A DNA stretch of 43,637 nt from Desulfovibrionaceae bacterium (GCA_015709205.1 JACCQO010000028.1:1-43637), one strand, 5' to 3'; positions 16,475-27,911 are shown, counted from the first letter of the stretch. Program-made: numbers and translations. Notes: a model not told the origin generated them from the sequence alone.

Positions 16475-17362
16475 CTACGGCCGGGCGCGGCGGGGGGCCG
16501 GACGGGGGGCCGGGGGCGACTCGGGCGGAGCGGCCCGGGGCACGAAGCCGCACAGCGCCGAGGCGATCACGGGCAGCAGGTCCTGGTCGCGGTGGTTGTA
16601 GCGCAGCTCCCATTCCTTGAGGTGCAGGGGGAACTGCGCCGGGGTCACGCCGCGCAAGCGCTTGAGGCGCTGCCGGGCGTAGATCCAGAAGTCCAGGCCG
16701 TTGGCCGGAAGGCGGGGGTCGTTGTGCGCGACGGTGCGCGTGGGCCACAGCGCGGGGCCGCAGCAGATCAGGGTCAGGTAGTTGCGGTAGGGCGCGGTGT
16801 AGACCACGTGGCCGATGCTCGCGGTCTTGAGATGGAAGTGCAGCTTGAAGTGCAGCAGGCTTTCCGCGTCGAGCCCGGGCAGGACGTCACAGAGGATGTA
16901 GCCGTTGATGTCCACGACCCCGAAGACCGGGGAGTCGGCCATGGCCTCGGCGGGCTGCGGCCGCCCCGGGCCGGGCCAAAAGCCCCGGGCGTAGTATTCG
17001 GCCGCGTCCGGGGCCCGGGCCAGGATGGCGCGGCGCAGCACGTCCTTGGCCTTGAGCACCGTGGCGTAGGACACGTCGAGCTGCGCGGCGATCTCCTGGT
17101 TCTCCACGTCCATTTCGAAGAGCTTCAGGAACCATAGCCACTGCTGGGGGGAAAAGGCGCAGCCGTTGACGAAGCGCTGGCTGAAGTCGTGGAAGGTGTA
17201 GTTGCAGCGTGCGCACCGGCGCCTGCCGCCCGCGACCTTGTAGAGCTTGCGCTCCCGGCAGCGCGGGCAGTGGCGCTGGTGGTTTTTCCAGCAAAAACCC
17301 AGAAGGTACCGCCGCGCGGCCCGGCGTGAGGAAGTTATGGCATTGAAGGTGATTATGTCCAT
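16475..17362 (-). CDS. IS1595-like transposase-family protein, possibly domesticated
   Basis: A 295-residue protein with the architecture of ISXO2/IS1595 transposases: a zinc ribbon CPRC...CARC (about residues 33-55), a helix-turn-helix ENQEIAAQLDVSYATVLKAK (about 85-110), and a catalytic-like domain. The last part ends in FPLHLKEWELRYNHR, which matches the YLxExxxRxN signature of the family. The first acidic position may be GVVDINGYI, but where the second catalytic Asp (usually in a TDGWxxY context) is expected I read VVYTAPYRNYL with no Asp. The tail is a Pro/Arg/Ala-rich stretch. I find no flanking inverted repeats or target duplication. It has its own promoter. It could be a retired or repurposed transposase acting as a DNA-binding protein. 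Confidence 0.75.
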   Translation of the reverse strand: MDIITFNAITSSRRAARRYLLGFCWKNHQRHCPRCRERKLYKVAGGRRRCARCNYTFHDFSQRFVNGCAFSPQQWLWFLKLFEMDVENQEIAAQLDVSYATVLKAKDVLRRAILARAPDAAEYYARGFWPGPGRPQPAEAMADSPVFGVVDINGYILCDVLPGLDAESLLHFKLHFHLKTASIGHVVYTAPYRNYLTLICCGPALWPTRTVAHNDPRLPANGLDFWIYARQRLKRLRGVTPAQFPLHLKEWELRYNHRDQDLLPVIASALCGFVPRAAPPESPPAPRPAPRRARP

Positions 17363-17434
17363 TTCCGGGTCACTGCGGGGCGGGTCAACAGGTCACGTTG
17401 TTATTGTTTTTCGTGATTCTTCGCATCTGAAAAA

Positions 17435-17463
17435 ACTATACAGGAAAGCGCGGCATATCCCAA
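17435..17463 (-). promoter_or_regulatory. Candidate promoter of the transposase-like gene
   Basis: On the minus strand TTGGGA (17463-17458), 17 bases, then TATAGT (17440-17435). The expected start of transcription is about 65 bases before the coding start at 17362. Confidence 0.55.
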
Positions 17464-17606
17464 GGTATTTCGGTTCGTTCCCGGAGGAACCGGACCGCCC
17501 CCAAGGGTGCGCCGCCCGGAGCCCGGAGGGCGGCCTTTCCCGGCCGCGCGGGCGGTGGCCGTATTCTACAGGGAAACCGAAACGCTGCGGAATTGGGCTA
17601 AAATGA

Positions 17607-17649
17607 GCATATATGCGCACTTCGGAGCCGTCCTGTCGCCATATATGCG
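17607..17649. promoter_or_regulatory. Two CATATATGCG boxes, possible operator pair
   Basis: CATATATGCG occurs at 17608-17617, inside the perfect palindrome GCATATATGC (17607-17616), and again at 17640-17649. The spacing of 32 bp is about three helical turns, so a protein could bind both sites on one face. A CGTATGCG follows the second box. The binding protein is unknown; ModE-like and transposase-like products are encoded on either side. Confidence 0.5.
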
Positions 17650-17732
17650 TATGCGTTCGGCATGCATGCTTTTTTCTCCCGACGCAGGCGCTGTGTCGGG
17701 CGTTTCGGGAAAGGATCGCCCGGGGTGATACT

Positions 17733-17770
17733 GCGGCATGACGAGCAAAAAATTCCTTTCTTGCTGCCGC
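17733..17770 (+). other. Stem-loop upstream of the ModE-like gene
   Basis: Outer arms GCGGCA (17733-17738) and TGCCGC (17765-17770) and an inner GCAA/TTGC pair enclose an A/T-rich loop. It lies before the best promoter of the downstream gene, so it is not obviously part of that leader. No known riboswitch was recognised. Confidence 0.35.
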
Positions 17771-17848
17771 TTTCACACCGTGGCGTAGCTCCTTTTCCCT
17801 CCATGGCGACGCTTGTGCAAAAGCGTTGTGTTGTCCAGCCGTGCACGG

Positions 17849-17877
17849 TTGCCGGTTGCGCGGCGGTCGCCTAGTCT
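17849..17877 (+). promoter_or_regulatory. Candidate promoter of the ModE-like gene
   Basis: TTGCCG (17849-17854), exactly 17 bases, then TAGTCT (17872-17877). Transcription would begin near 17884, about 110 bases before the start codon. Confidence 0.5.
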
Positions 17878-17995
17878 GGACATGCTCCGGAATCGTCGGC
17901 CCTCGCGTCAAGCGCATGCGTCGCATCCGGCGGGTCCGGAACCGGAAGGGGAGGCGGGTGGGGGCCGCCGCTCCGCAACAAGGAGGTGCCTGCGC

Positions 17996-18541
17996 ATGCA
18001 GCAACGACAACCCACCGTCCGCCTGCACCTGTGGCTGGAGTCCGGGGAGATGACCGTCGTGGGCGCGGGCCGCGTGTTCCTGCTCGACCTCATCGAGGAG
18101 CACGGCTCGCTGCGCAAGGCGGCGCGCATCCTGGGCATGTCCTACCGCGCGGCCTGGGGCAAGCTGCACGCCTCGGAACAGGCCCTGGGCGTCAAGCTCA
18201 TCGAGCCCCGGGGCAACAAGCGCGACGGCTGTCGGCTCTCGGAGCAGGGCCGGAGGATCCGCGACATGTTCAAGCAGTGGTACGAGGCCGTGGAGCTGGA
18301 GGCCCTGGCCCAGGCCGAATCGATCTTCCCCTGGGGCGTGCACGGCTTCCGGGAGCGGGCCGACCCGGCAGCCGGGCCGTCCGCGGTCTCCGCCGGACTC
18401 GAAGGCCTCGCGGATTCCGCGGCGGCCAACTGTACCGCGCCGCCCTGTGGCCCCCCCGGTCCGCATGGTCCCGCGGGATCGGGAGCCGCGCCGCGCCGCC
18501 GGGAGCCCCCGCCGCGCGGCGGAGTCCCGGCCAAGGCCTGA
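17996..18541 (+). CDS. ModE-type winged-helix DNA-binding protein without metal-binding domain
   Basis: A 181-residue regulator. ATG 17996 follows AAGGAGG (17980-17986). Residues about 8-105 match the N-terminal DNA-binding domain of ModE, the molybdate-responsive regulator: EEHGSLRKAARILGMSYR is the recognition helix region, followed by the wing GNKRDGCRLSEQGRRI. The C-terminal TOBE (molybdate-binding) domains of full ModE are absent. Instead, about 75 Ala/Gly/Pro-rich residues follow. Such short forms are common. It is encoded directly upstream of a molybdenum- or tungsten-dependent formate dehydrogenase on the same strand, so regulation of that operon is a reasonable inference. How it would sense metal is unclear. 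Confidence 0.83.
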   Translation: MQQRQPTVRLHLWLESGEMTVVGAGRVFLLDLIEEHGSLRKAARILGMSYRAAWGKLHASEQALGVKLIEPRGNKRDGCRLSEQGRRIRDMFKQWYEAVELEALAQAESIFPWGVHGFRERADPAAGPSAVSAGLEGLADSAAANCTAPPCGPPGPHGPAGSGAAPRRREPPPRGGVPAKA

Positions 18542-18973
18542 GCCGCGCGCCGCGCGGGCGTGTCCCGCGCGTTCCGGCCCAGGCCGCACCCGGCCCGTTC
18601 GGCCGCCCGTTTCCGGGCGCACGGCCGGGCAGCGCAACCGATGTCGCTCCTGCCTGCGACACCGGGCGCTTTCGTGCGCCCTTTTGCCTTTTTCCACAGC
18701 TTCCCCCCCGTCCCCTCCAGCGCATATGTGCTCAACATAACACATACAACTTACCGGTTTAATTAAGATTTTCTGTTGACCTCGTGTTTTTTTCGGTCCA
18801 TGCTCGGTGCAAAAGGACACGCCGCAAACGCGCTGTGGAAAACGCGCACGCCAGGCGTGGGGGCATGCGCGCCCGGGCCGTTTGCAAGATCCGGGAGCTG
18901 CGCGTTCCAGGCGTGCCGGGCCGGCCGCGCGGGCCTCGGGTCCCGCGGTCTTCAACAGAAAAGGAGGCGGATT
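18542..18973 (+). other. Regulatory region before the formate dehydrogenase operon (432 bp)
   Basis: No gene is seen. The first 180 bases are GC-rich. Around 18720-18800 the sequence turns unusually A/T-rich (TTTAATTAAGATTTTC, then TTGACC at 18776), which suggests a promoter or operator, although a clean -10 box is hard to place. The last part carries the AAGGAGG of fdhA. Confidence 0.55.
18725..18746 (+). promoter_or_regulatory. TATGTG-N10-CACATA inverted repeat, possible operator of the fdh operon
   Basis: Arms TATGTG (18725-18730) and CACATA (18741-18746) lie in an A/T-rich island about 230 bases before fdhA. The symmetry and place suit a dimeric regulator such as the ModE-like protein encoded upstream, but this is inference. 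Confidence 0.45.
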
Positions 18974-21900
18974 ATGGATTGTTCTCGTCGCGGATTCCTG
19001 AAGCTGAGCGGAGCGGGCCTGGTGGGCCTGTCCCTGGGCCAGCTCGGGTTGGACCTGAAACCGGCCACGGCCTATGCCGCGGGGCTGAAGATCGAGGGCG
19101 CCAAGGAGTCGATCTCGGTCTGCCCGTTCTGCTCCGTGGGCTGCAACTTCCTCGTGCACGTCAAGAACGGCAAGATCATCTCCACCGAGGGCGATCCGGA
19201 CTATCCGGTGAGCGAGGGCGCGCTCTGCGCCAAGGGCGCGGCCATGCTTTCCATGCACGTGGGCGGCCACCGCATCGAAAAGCCGCTCTACCGCGCGCCC
19301 CACAGCGACAAGTGGGAGGAAAAGGACTGGGATTGGATGCTCGACCGCATGGCCCGGCGCATCAAGGACACGCGGGACAAGTACTTCGTGGAGAAGAACG
19401 CCAAGGGCCAGACCGTCAACCGGCTCGAGGCCGTGTTCCAGGCCGGCACCTCGCAGATGGACAACGAGGAGTGCGCGGTGCACCACCAGATGCTGCGCGC
19501 CCTGGGCGTGGTCAACATGGACCACCAGGCCCGCATCTGCCATAGCGCCACGGTGCCCGCCCTGGCCGAATCCTTCGGCCGCGGCGCCATGACCAACCAC
19601 TGGATCGACATCAAGAACTCCGACGCGATCCTGATCATGGGCGGCAAGGCCGCCGAGAACCACCCCATCTCCTTCAAGTGGGTGCTCAAGGCCAAGGCCA
19701 AGGGCGCGGTGGTCATGCACGTGGATCCGGTCTTCAACCGCACCTCGGCGCGGGCCAACTTCCACGTGCCCCTGCGCTCGGGCACGGACATCGCCTTCCT
19801 CGGCGGCATGATCAACTACATCATCGCCAACAAGAAGTACTTCAAGGACTACGTCGTCAACTACACCAACGCGCCGCTCCTGGTGAACAAGGACTTCGGG
19901 TTCAAGGACGGCCTGTTCACGGGTTACAACCCCGGCTCGCGCACCTACGACAAGAGCACCTGGACCTTCCAGATGGATGGAAACGGGGTGCCCAAGCGCG
20001 ACGAGAGCCTGAGCGACCCGAACTGCGTCTTCCAGCTCCTGAGGAAGCACTACTCGCGCTACACCCTGGACAAGGTCTCCAGCGTCACGGGCGTGCCGCA
20101 GGACAAGATCCTCAAGGTCTACGAGACGTTCGCGGCCACGGGCACGCCGAACAAGGCCGGCACCGTGATGTACGCCCTGGGCTGGACCCAGCACACCGTG
20201 GGCGTGCAGATCATCCGCACCAGCGCCATGGTCCAGCTCCTGCTCGGCAACATCGGCGTGGCCGGCGGCGGCATCAACGCGCTGCGCGGCGAGCCCAACG
20301 TGCAGGGCTCCACGGACCAGGCCATCCTCTGGCACATCCTGCCCGGGTACAACCCCGTGCCCAAGGCCGGACAGGACACCCTGGCCGAGTACCTGGCCGC
20401 CTGCACCCCGGTCTCCCACGACCCCAAGAGCGCCAACTGGTGGCAGCACCGGCCCAAGTACGTGGTCAGCCTGCTCAAGGCCTGGTACGGCGACGCCGCC
20501 ACCAAGGACAACGACTTCGGCTTTTCCTGGGTGCCCAAGTGCGATCCCGGAGAGGACTACTCCTACATCTTCTTCTACGACCGCATGTACCGGAAGCTGA
20601 TCAAGGGCGGTTTCGTCTTCGCCCACAACCCGTGCCAGAGCGTGCCCAACACGCACAAGGTACGCAAGGCCATGGACAATCTGGAGTGGCTGGTGGTCAC
20701 CGACATCCACCACACCGAGACCTCGGACAACTGGCACCGTCCGGGCGTGGATCCCAAGAGCGTGCAGACCGAGGTCTTTCTGCTGCCCTCGGCCCAGCGC
20801 GCGGAAAAGGACGGCTCCGTGACCAACAGCGGCCGCTGGCTGCTGTGGCACTACAAGGCCGCCGAGCCCATCGGCGAGTGCCGGACCATGGGCGACATGA
20901 TCGTGGACATCATGAACCGGGTCAAGGACCTCTACAAGAAGGAGGGCGGCGCGCTGCCCGAGGCCCTGGTGAACATGAACTGGCCCGACAGGTACGACGC
21001 CGACGCCATCGCGCGGATCAACAACGGCTGCTTCACCCGCGCCGCCAAGGTGGGCTCCAAGAGCTACGCCAAGGGCCAGCAGGTGCCCAGCTTCACGGCC
21101 CTGGCCGACGACGGCTCCACGGCCTGCTACAACTGGCTCTTCGGCGGCAGCTACACCGAGGAGGACGGCAACAAGGGCAAGCGCCGCGACCCGTCGCAGA
21201 CCGCGCGCCAGGCCGAGCTCGGGCTGTTCCCGAACTTCTCCTGGGCCTGGCCCGTGAACCGGCGCATCCTCTACAACCGCGCCTCGGTGGACCCGAGCGG
21301 CAAGCCCTGGAACCAGGACCGCGCCGTGATCACCTGGGATGGCAAGAAGTGGGTCGGCGACGTGCCCGACGGCGGCTGGCCGCCCATGGCCCACAAGGAC
21401 GGCAAGTACCCCTTCATCATGCACACCCACGGCTTCGGCCAGCTCTTCGGCCCCGGCCGGGTGGAGGGGCCCTTCCCCGAGCACTACGAGCCCGTGGAAA
21501 CGCCGATCAAGAGCCATCCCTTCTCCGGGCAGCTCAACAGCCCCTGCTACAAGTTCGTCAAGAGCGACATGGACAAGCTCGCGCCCCCGGCCGATCCGCG
21601 CTTCCCCATCGTGCTGACCACCTACGCGGTGACCGAGCACTGGTGCGGCGGGGCCGAGACGCGCAACACCCCCAGCCTGCTCGAGGCCGAGCCCCAGACC
21701 TTTGTGGAGATCAGCCATGAACTGGCCAAGGAAAAGGGCATCGCCAACGGCGACGTGGTCATCGTGGAGAGCATCCGCGGCAAGGTCGAGGCCGTGGCCA
21801 TGGTCACGGTGCGCCTGACCCCGTTCCAGATCCAGGGCCGCACGGTGCACGAGATCGGCATGCCCTACAGCTTCGGCTGGACCACCCCGGGCTGCGGCGA

Positions 21901-22015
21901 CGCCACCAACCGCCTGACCCCCTCGGTGGGCGACTCCAACACCGGCATCCCCGAGTACAAGGCGTGTCTGGTGAACATCCGCAAGGCCGGCAAGGCCACC
22001 GAACTGGCCCGCTGA
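18974..22015 (+). CDS. fdhA: Formate dehydrogenase catalytic subunit (W/Mo-bis-PGD), Cys type
   Basis: Periplasmic formate dehydrogenase large subunit, 1013 residues. ATG 18974 has AAGGAGG at 18961-18967. A twin-arginine signal SRRGFLKLSGAG with cleavage after AYA exports the folded enzyme. A [4Fe-4S] cluster is bound by Cys50, Cys53, Cys57 and Cys85 in SVCPFCSVGC and GALCAKGA. The active-site segment reads ARICHSATVPALAESFGRGA: the metal ligand, selenocysteine in well-studied Desulfovibrio enzymes, is Cys189, encoded by TGC at 19538-19540. The following His190 and the later GGRGAMTNHW-like region are conserved. Molybdopterin-binding parts continue through AGGGINALRGEPNVQG to ATNRLTPSVGD. Couples formate oxidation, or CO2 reduction, to electron transfer through the small subunit encoded next. 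Confidence 0.96.
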   Translation: MDCSRRGFLKLSGAGLVGLSLGQLGLDLKPATAYAAGLKIEGAKESISVCPFCSVGCNFLVHVKNGKIISTEGDPDYPVSEGALCAKGAAMLSMHVGGHRIEKPLYRAPHSDKWEEKDWDWMLDRMARRIKDTRDKYFVEKNAKGQTVNRLEAVFQAGTSQMDNEECAVHHQMLRALGVVNMDHQARICHSATVPALAESFGRGAMTNHWIDIKNSDAILIMGGKAAENHPISFKWVLKAKAKGAVVMHVDPVFNRTSARANFHVPLRSGTDIAFLGGMINYIIANKKYFKDYVVNYTNAPLLVNKDFGFKDGLFTGYNPGSRTYDKSTWTFQMDGNGVPKRDESLSDPNCVFQLLRKHYSRYTLDKVSSVTGVPQDKILKVYETFAATGTPNKAGTVMYALGWTQHTVGVQIIRTSAMVQLLLGNIGVAGGGINALRGEPNVQGSTDQAILWHILPGYNPVPKAGQDTLAEYLAACTPVSHDPKSANWWQHRPKYVVSLLKAWYGDAATKDNDFGFSWVPKCDPGEDYSYIFFYDRMYRKLIKGGFVFAHNPCQSVPNTHKVRKAMDNLEWLVVTDIHHTETSDNWHRPGVDPKSVQTEVFLLPSAQRAEKDGSVTNSGRWLLWHYKAAEPIGECRTMGDMIVDIMNRVKDLYKKEGGALPEALVNMNWPDRYDADAIARINNGCFTRAAKVGSKSYAKGQQVPSFTALADDGSTACYNWLFGGSYTEEDGNKGKRRDPSQTARQAELGLFPNFSWAWPVNRRILYNRASVDPSGKPWNQDRAVITWDGKKWVGDVPDGGWPPMAHKDGKYPFIMHTHGFGQLFGPGRVEGPFPEHYEPVETPIKSHPFSGQLNSPCYKFVKSDMDKLAPPADPRFPIVLTTYAVTEHWCGGAETRNTPSLLEAEPQTFVEISHELAKEKGIANGDVVIVESIRGKVEAVAMVTVRLTPFQIQGRTVHEIGMPYSFGWTTPGCGDATNRLTPSVGDSNTGIPEYKACLVNIRKAGKATELAR

Positions 22016-22037
22016 CGCGGCCTGAAAGGAGGAAACG

Positions 22038-22769
22038 ATGCCCAAGGCATTCTTCATCGATACGACCCGGTGCACCGCATGCAGGGGGTGCCAGGTGGCC
22101 TGCAAGGAATGGCACGAGCTGCCGGCCAACAAGACCCTGCAGCACGGTTCGCACCAGAATCCGCCGGATCTCAACGCCAACAACTACAAACTGGTGCGCT
22201 TCAGCGAGTTCAGGGACTCCGAGGGCACGGTGCGCTGGAACTTCTTCGCCGACCAGTGCCGCCATTGCCTGGAGCCGCCCTGCAAGCTGGCGGCGGACAA
22301 CTACGTGGAGGGCGCGGTGGTCCACGACGAGGCCACCGGCGCGGTCTACTACACCGAGCTGACCAAGAAGCTCTCCAAGGAGGCCTTCGAGGAGATGCGC
22401 ACGGACTGTCCCTACAACATTCCGCGCCGCAACGAGGTCACCGGCCTGGTGAGCAAGTGCGACATGTGCATCGACCGGGTCAGGAACGACATGGTGCCCA
22501 TGTGCGTGAAGACCTGCTGCTCCGGGACCATGAACTTCGGCGAGCGGGCGGACATGCTCCGCCTGGCCAAGGAGCGGCTGGCCGAGGTGCGCAAGGAGTT
22601 CCCGGAGGCGCGGCTGGGCGACGTGGACGACGTGGCGGTCATCTACCTGATGGCCTTCCCGCCGGAACGCTACGCCGAGAACGCCGTGGCCATGGCCCCC
22701 GCGCCGCTGAACCGCCAGCAGCTCCTGGCGCGGCTGGCCTCGCCGCTGCGCGCGGCCACGCGTGGATAG
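22038..22769 (+). CDS. fdhB: Formate dehydrogenase iron-sulfur subunit
   Basis: Electron-transfer subunit of 243 residues, carrying four cysteine groups that should bind [4Fe-4S] clusters: CTACRGCQVACKEW, CRHCLEPPCKLA, the region from DCPYNIPRR to CDMCIDRV, and CVKTCCSG. It has no signal peptide of its own, so it probably crosses the membrane with the Tat-exported large subunit, as known for the family. AAAGGAGG precedes ATG 22038, and the gap to fdhA is 22 bases. No cytochrome or membrane subunit follows, so the pair looks like a soluble periplasmic enzyme that passes electrons to a separate c-type cytochrome (inference). Confidence 0.94.
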   Translation: MPKAFFIDTTRCTACRGCQVACKEWHELPANKTLQHGSHQNPPDLNANNYKLVRFSEFRDSEGTVRWNFFADQCRHCLEPPCKLAADNYVEGAVVHDEATGAVYYTELTKKLSKEAFEEMRTDCPYNIPRRNEVTGLVSKCDMCIDRVRNDMVPMCVKTCCSGTMNFGERADMLRLAKERLAEVRKEFPEARLGDVDDVAVIYLMAFPPERYAENAVAMAPAPLNRQQLLARLASPLRAATRG

Positions 22770-22783
22770 GATCGTTGCGGTCG

Positions 22784-22867
22784 TTGCCGCCGGCCCGGCC
22801 GTAGCGCCCGGGCCGGCGGCAACCGGAAACACGCCGGGCCGCGGGGGGGCGACGCCCCCCGCGGCCC
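22784..22867 (+). other. Two strong hairpins between fdhB and fdhE
   Basis: The first has 13-bp arms at 22784-22796 and 22810-22822; the second has 13-bp arms at 22836-22848 and 22855-22867 with a 6-base loop. Neither has a T-run. They may stabilise the upstream fdhAB message or reduce read-through into fdhE. Confidence 0.7.
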
Positions 22868-22911
22868 CACCCGGCGACTTCGCCGTCACGCCCAACCCCC
22901 ACGGAGTACAC

Positions 22912-23949
22912 ATGCCTGCGCTCGCCACGGAACCCTCGGCCCAAGCCGTCCATGAGCACGTTGCAACCCTGGCGCGGGAACGGCCCGCCCTGGAGCCCCT
23001 GGTGCAGGCCTTCGGCCTGGTCCAGGCCGCCGCGGCCGCGAGCCGCGCGCTGCTGGCCGCGGGCGGCGGCCTTTCCGACGCGCCCGGCGATCCCGGCCTC
23101 CTGGACCTCGCCTCCCTGGAGCCGGACGTCGCCCTGCTGGAACAGGGCGTGCCCTTGCTGGGGCAGGCCGGACCGCTGCGGATGGATTTCCATCTGGCCA
23201 CGGTCGCGCCGCTGATGCTCGGGGCCGCGGCCGAGGCCTTTCCGGCCCTGGCGCCGGTGGCCGCCGGCCTGGAGGCCGCGCTGAGCGCCGGACCCGGGGC
23301 CGAAGCCATGCGCCGCACCTGCGCGCAGGCCATGAACAGCGGCGACCGCGACGCGCTGGCCGTGCTCGCGCGCCGTTTCGACGCGCCCTTCGGCGTGCTC
23401 GCCTTTCTGCTGGAATGCCTGGGCCGTCCGGCCCTGGAGCGGGCGGCCGCGATCCTGGGCCCGAAGCTGCAGGAGACTCCCTGGACGATCTGGAACCGGG
23501 GTCGCTGCCCGGTGTGCGGCGGCGCGCCGTCCATGTCCCTGCTCCAGCTCGGACCGCAGGAACCCACGGAATATCTCAAGAACGTCTCGGCCCAGCGCTG
23601 GCTCTGCTGTTCCGGCTGCGCGCACACCTGGCGCTTCGCCCGGACCATGTGCCCGGCCTGCGGCCACGACGAGCAGCAGGACCGCGAATACTTCCATGTC
23701 CAGGGCAACGCGGACGAGCGCGTGGAACTGTGCAAGCGCTGCAACCACTACCTGCTGACCATGGACGTCCGGGACCGTCTCTCCGCGCCGGACCATCGTC
23801 TGGCCCCGCTCGGACTCGTCCACCTGGACATGCTCGCCCAGCGGCGGGGCTACGCCCCGCTGGCGGGAAACCTTTGGAATCTTCCGGAGATGGCCGGGTT
23901 CCCGGACCTCGCCGGTGGTCCGGAGCCGCCGGAAGCCGAACGCGCCTGA
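22912..23949 (+). CDS. fdhE: Formate dehydrogenase accessory protein FdhE
   Basis: Cytoplasmic protein of 345 residues needed to mature formate dehydrogenase, thought to act on the iron-sulfur and redox state before Tat export. I choose ATG 22912 because ACGGAG sits five bases before it. An in-frame GTG at 22762 overlaps fdhB and would translate through two hairpins. The C-terminal half has the rubredoxin-like cysteine pairs of the family: [34 protein letters not shown] and LCKRCNHYL. The N-terminal half is helical and Ala/Leu-rich. Its place directly after fdhAB fits the role. A terminator closes the operon. Confidence 0.93.
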   Translation: MPALATEPSAQAVHEHVATLARERPALEPLVQAFGLVQAAAAASRALLAAGGGLSDAPGDPGLLDLASLEPDVALLEQGVPLLGQAGPLRMDFHLATVAPLMLGAAAEAFPALAPVAAGLEAALSAGPGAEAMRRTCAQAMNSGDRDALAVLARRFDAPFGVLAFLLECLGRPALERAAAILGPKLQETPWTIWNRGRCPVCGGAPSMSLLQLGPQEPTEYLKNVSAQRWLCCSGCAHTWRFARTMCPACGHDEQQDREYFHVQGNADERVELCKRCNHYLLTMDVRDRLSAPDHRLAPLGLVHLDMLAQRRGYAPLAGNLWNLPEMAGFPDLAGGPEPPEAERA

Positions 23950-24023
23950 CGCGGGCCTCCCCTCGCGGGCGGGCCGCCGCGCCGTCCTCCGCAACCGTAC
24001 CGGGCGCGGCGGTCGTCCTCCCC

Positions 24024-24068
24024 GCACCCGGGCATCCTGGTAACAGGGGATGCCCGGGTGCCCTTTTT
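24024..24068 (+). terminator. Intrinsic terminator of the fdh operon
   Basis: A perfect 14-bp stem (24024-24037 with 24048-24061) and a 10-base loop, followed by CC and five T. It stands about 75 bases after the fdhE stop. The minus strand has no T-run, so it serves the plus strand. Confidence 0.9.
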
Positions 24069-24192
24069 GGGCTGCGGGAGCGGGGCGGGCCTCCGGAAGG
24101 GCGGCCGCGACCACGCGGCCGAGGGACGGGAAGAAGTGGAAGGAACCGGGAAGAGCCGGGAGTCGCCGCACCAGGGTCGGCCGGGTGCGGGG

Positions 24193-27669
<3,477 letters not shown>

Positions 27670-27693
27670 CCCGAGGAGCGGCGATGCTCCAAC

Positions 27694-27722
27694 ATTTTAC
27701 AGGATTTTATGGAATGGCGGAA
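27694..27722 (-). promoter_or_regulatory. Candidate promoter of the hybrid kinase
   Basis: Two overlapping-scale -10 boxes TAAAAT appear on the minus strand (27699-27694 and 27709-27704). The nearer one has TTCCGC 17 bases upstream (27722-27717). Transcription would start about 18 bases before ATG 27669, giving a very short leader. Confidence 0.45.
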
Positions 27723-27795
27723 CTGCCGAATGCAGCATTTTCGGGCTGTGCGGGTGACCGTCCGGAGTGCCGCAGGGCCGCGGCGGCAAGGCACG

Positions 27796-27824
27796 AAAAA
27801 GGGCCCCGGATTGCTCCGGGGCCC
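27796..27824 (-). terminator. Terminator after the tRNA pair
   Basis: On the minus strand GGGCCCCGG, loop AGCAAT, CCGGGGCCC, then five T (27800-27796). It begins nine bases after the tRNA-Glu 3' end. Confidence 0.93.
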
Positions 27825-27833
27825 GTATCTTCG

Positions 27834-27909
27834 TGGCGTCCCCAAGGGGGTTTGAACCCCTGTTACCGGCGTGAGAGGCCGGTGTCCTAGGCCACTAGAC
27901 GATGGGGAC
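27834..27909 (-). tRNA. tRNA-Glu, anticodon CTC
   Basis: A 76-base cloverleaf on the minus strand. Acceptor GTCCCCA pairs with TGGGGAC, the anticodon loop is CTCTCAC on stem CCGGC/GCCGG, and the T arm is AGGGG-TTCAAAC-CCCCT. The 3' CCA is encoded. Anticodon CTC reads GAG. It is cotranscribed with the tRNA-Gln two bases upstream. Confidence 0.96.
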
Positions 27910-27911
27910 GT

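Larger units (their letters stand above)
17363..17995. other. Long divergent intergenic region (633 bp)
   Basis: Lies between the transposase-like gene and the ModE-like gene, which point away from each other. It is distinctly richer in A and T than the genes and contains promoters in both directions (17435-17463 minus, 17849-17877 plus), a pair of CATATATGCG boxes (17608 and 17640) and a stem-loop (17733-17770). I see no convincing coding frame. Confidence 0.7.

Noticed and set aside
16475-17362. Intact insertion sequence around the transposase-like gene
   Set aside because: No flanking inverted repeats or duplicated target could be found by eye, and the catalytic residues look incomplete.
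17733-17770. Molybdenum-cofactor riboswitch before the ModE-like or fdh genes
   Set aside because: The stem-loop lacks any recognisable Moco RNA consensus and lies upstream of the best promoter.
19538-19540. Selenocysteine codon in fdhA
   Set aside because: The codon reads TGC and the frame has no in-frame TGA, so no recoding is required.
17393-22183. Open frame of about 1600 codons on the minus strand, opposite the fdh operon
   Set aside because: It is antisense to fdhA and fdhB, whose protein motifs are unmistakable; long stop-free antisense frames are expected at this GC content and the translation is low-complexity.
22762-22911. N-terminal extension of FdhE from GTG 22762
   Set aside because: No ribosome site, overlap with fdhB, Pro/Gly-rich translation and two perfect RNA hairpins in the stretch.
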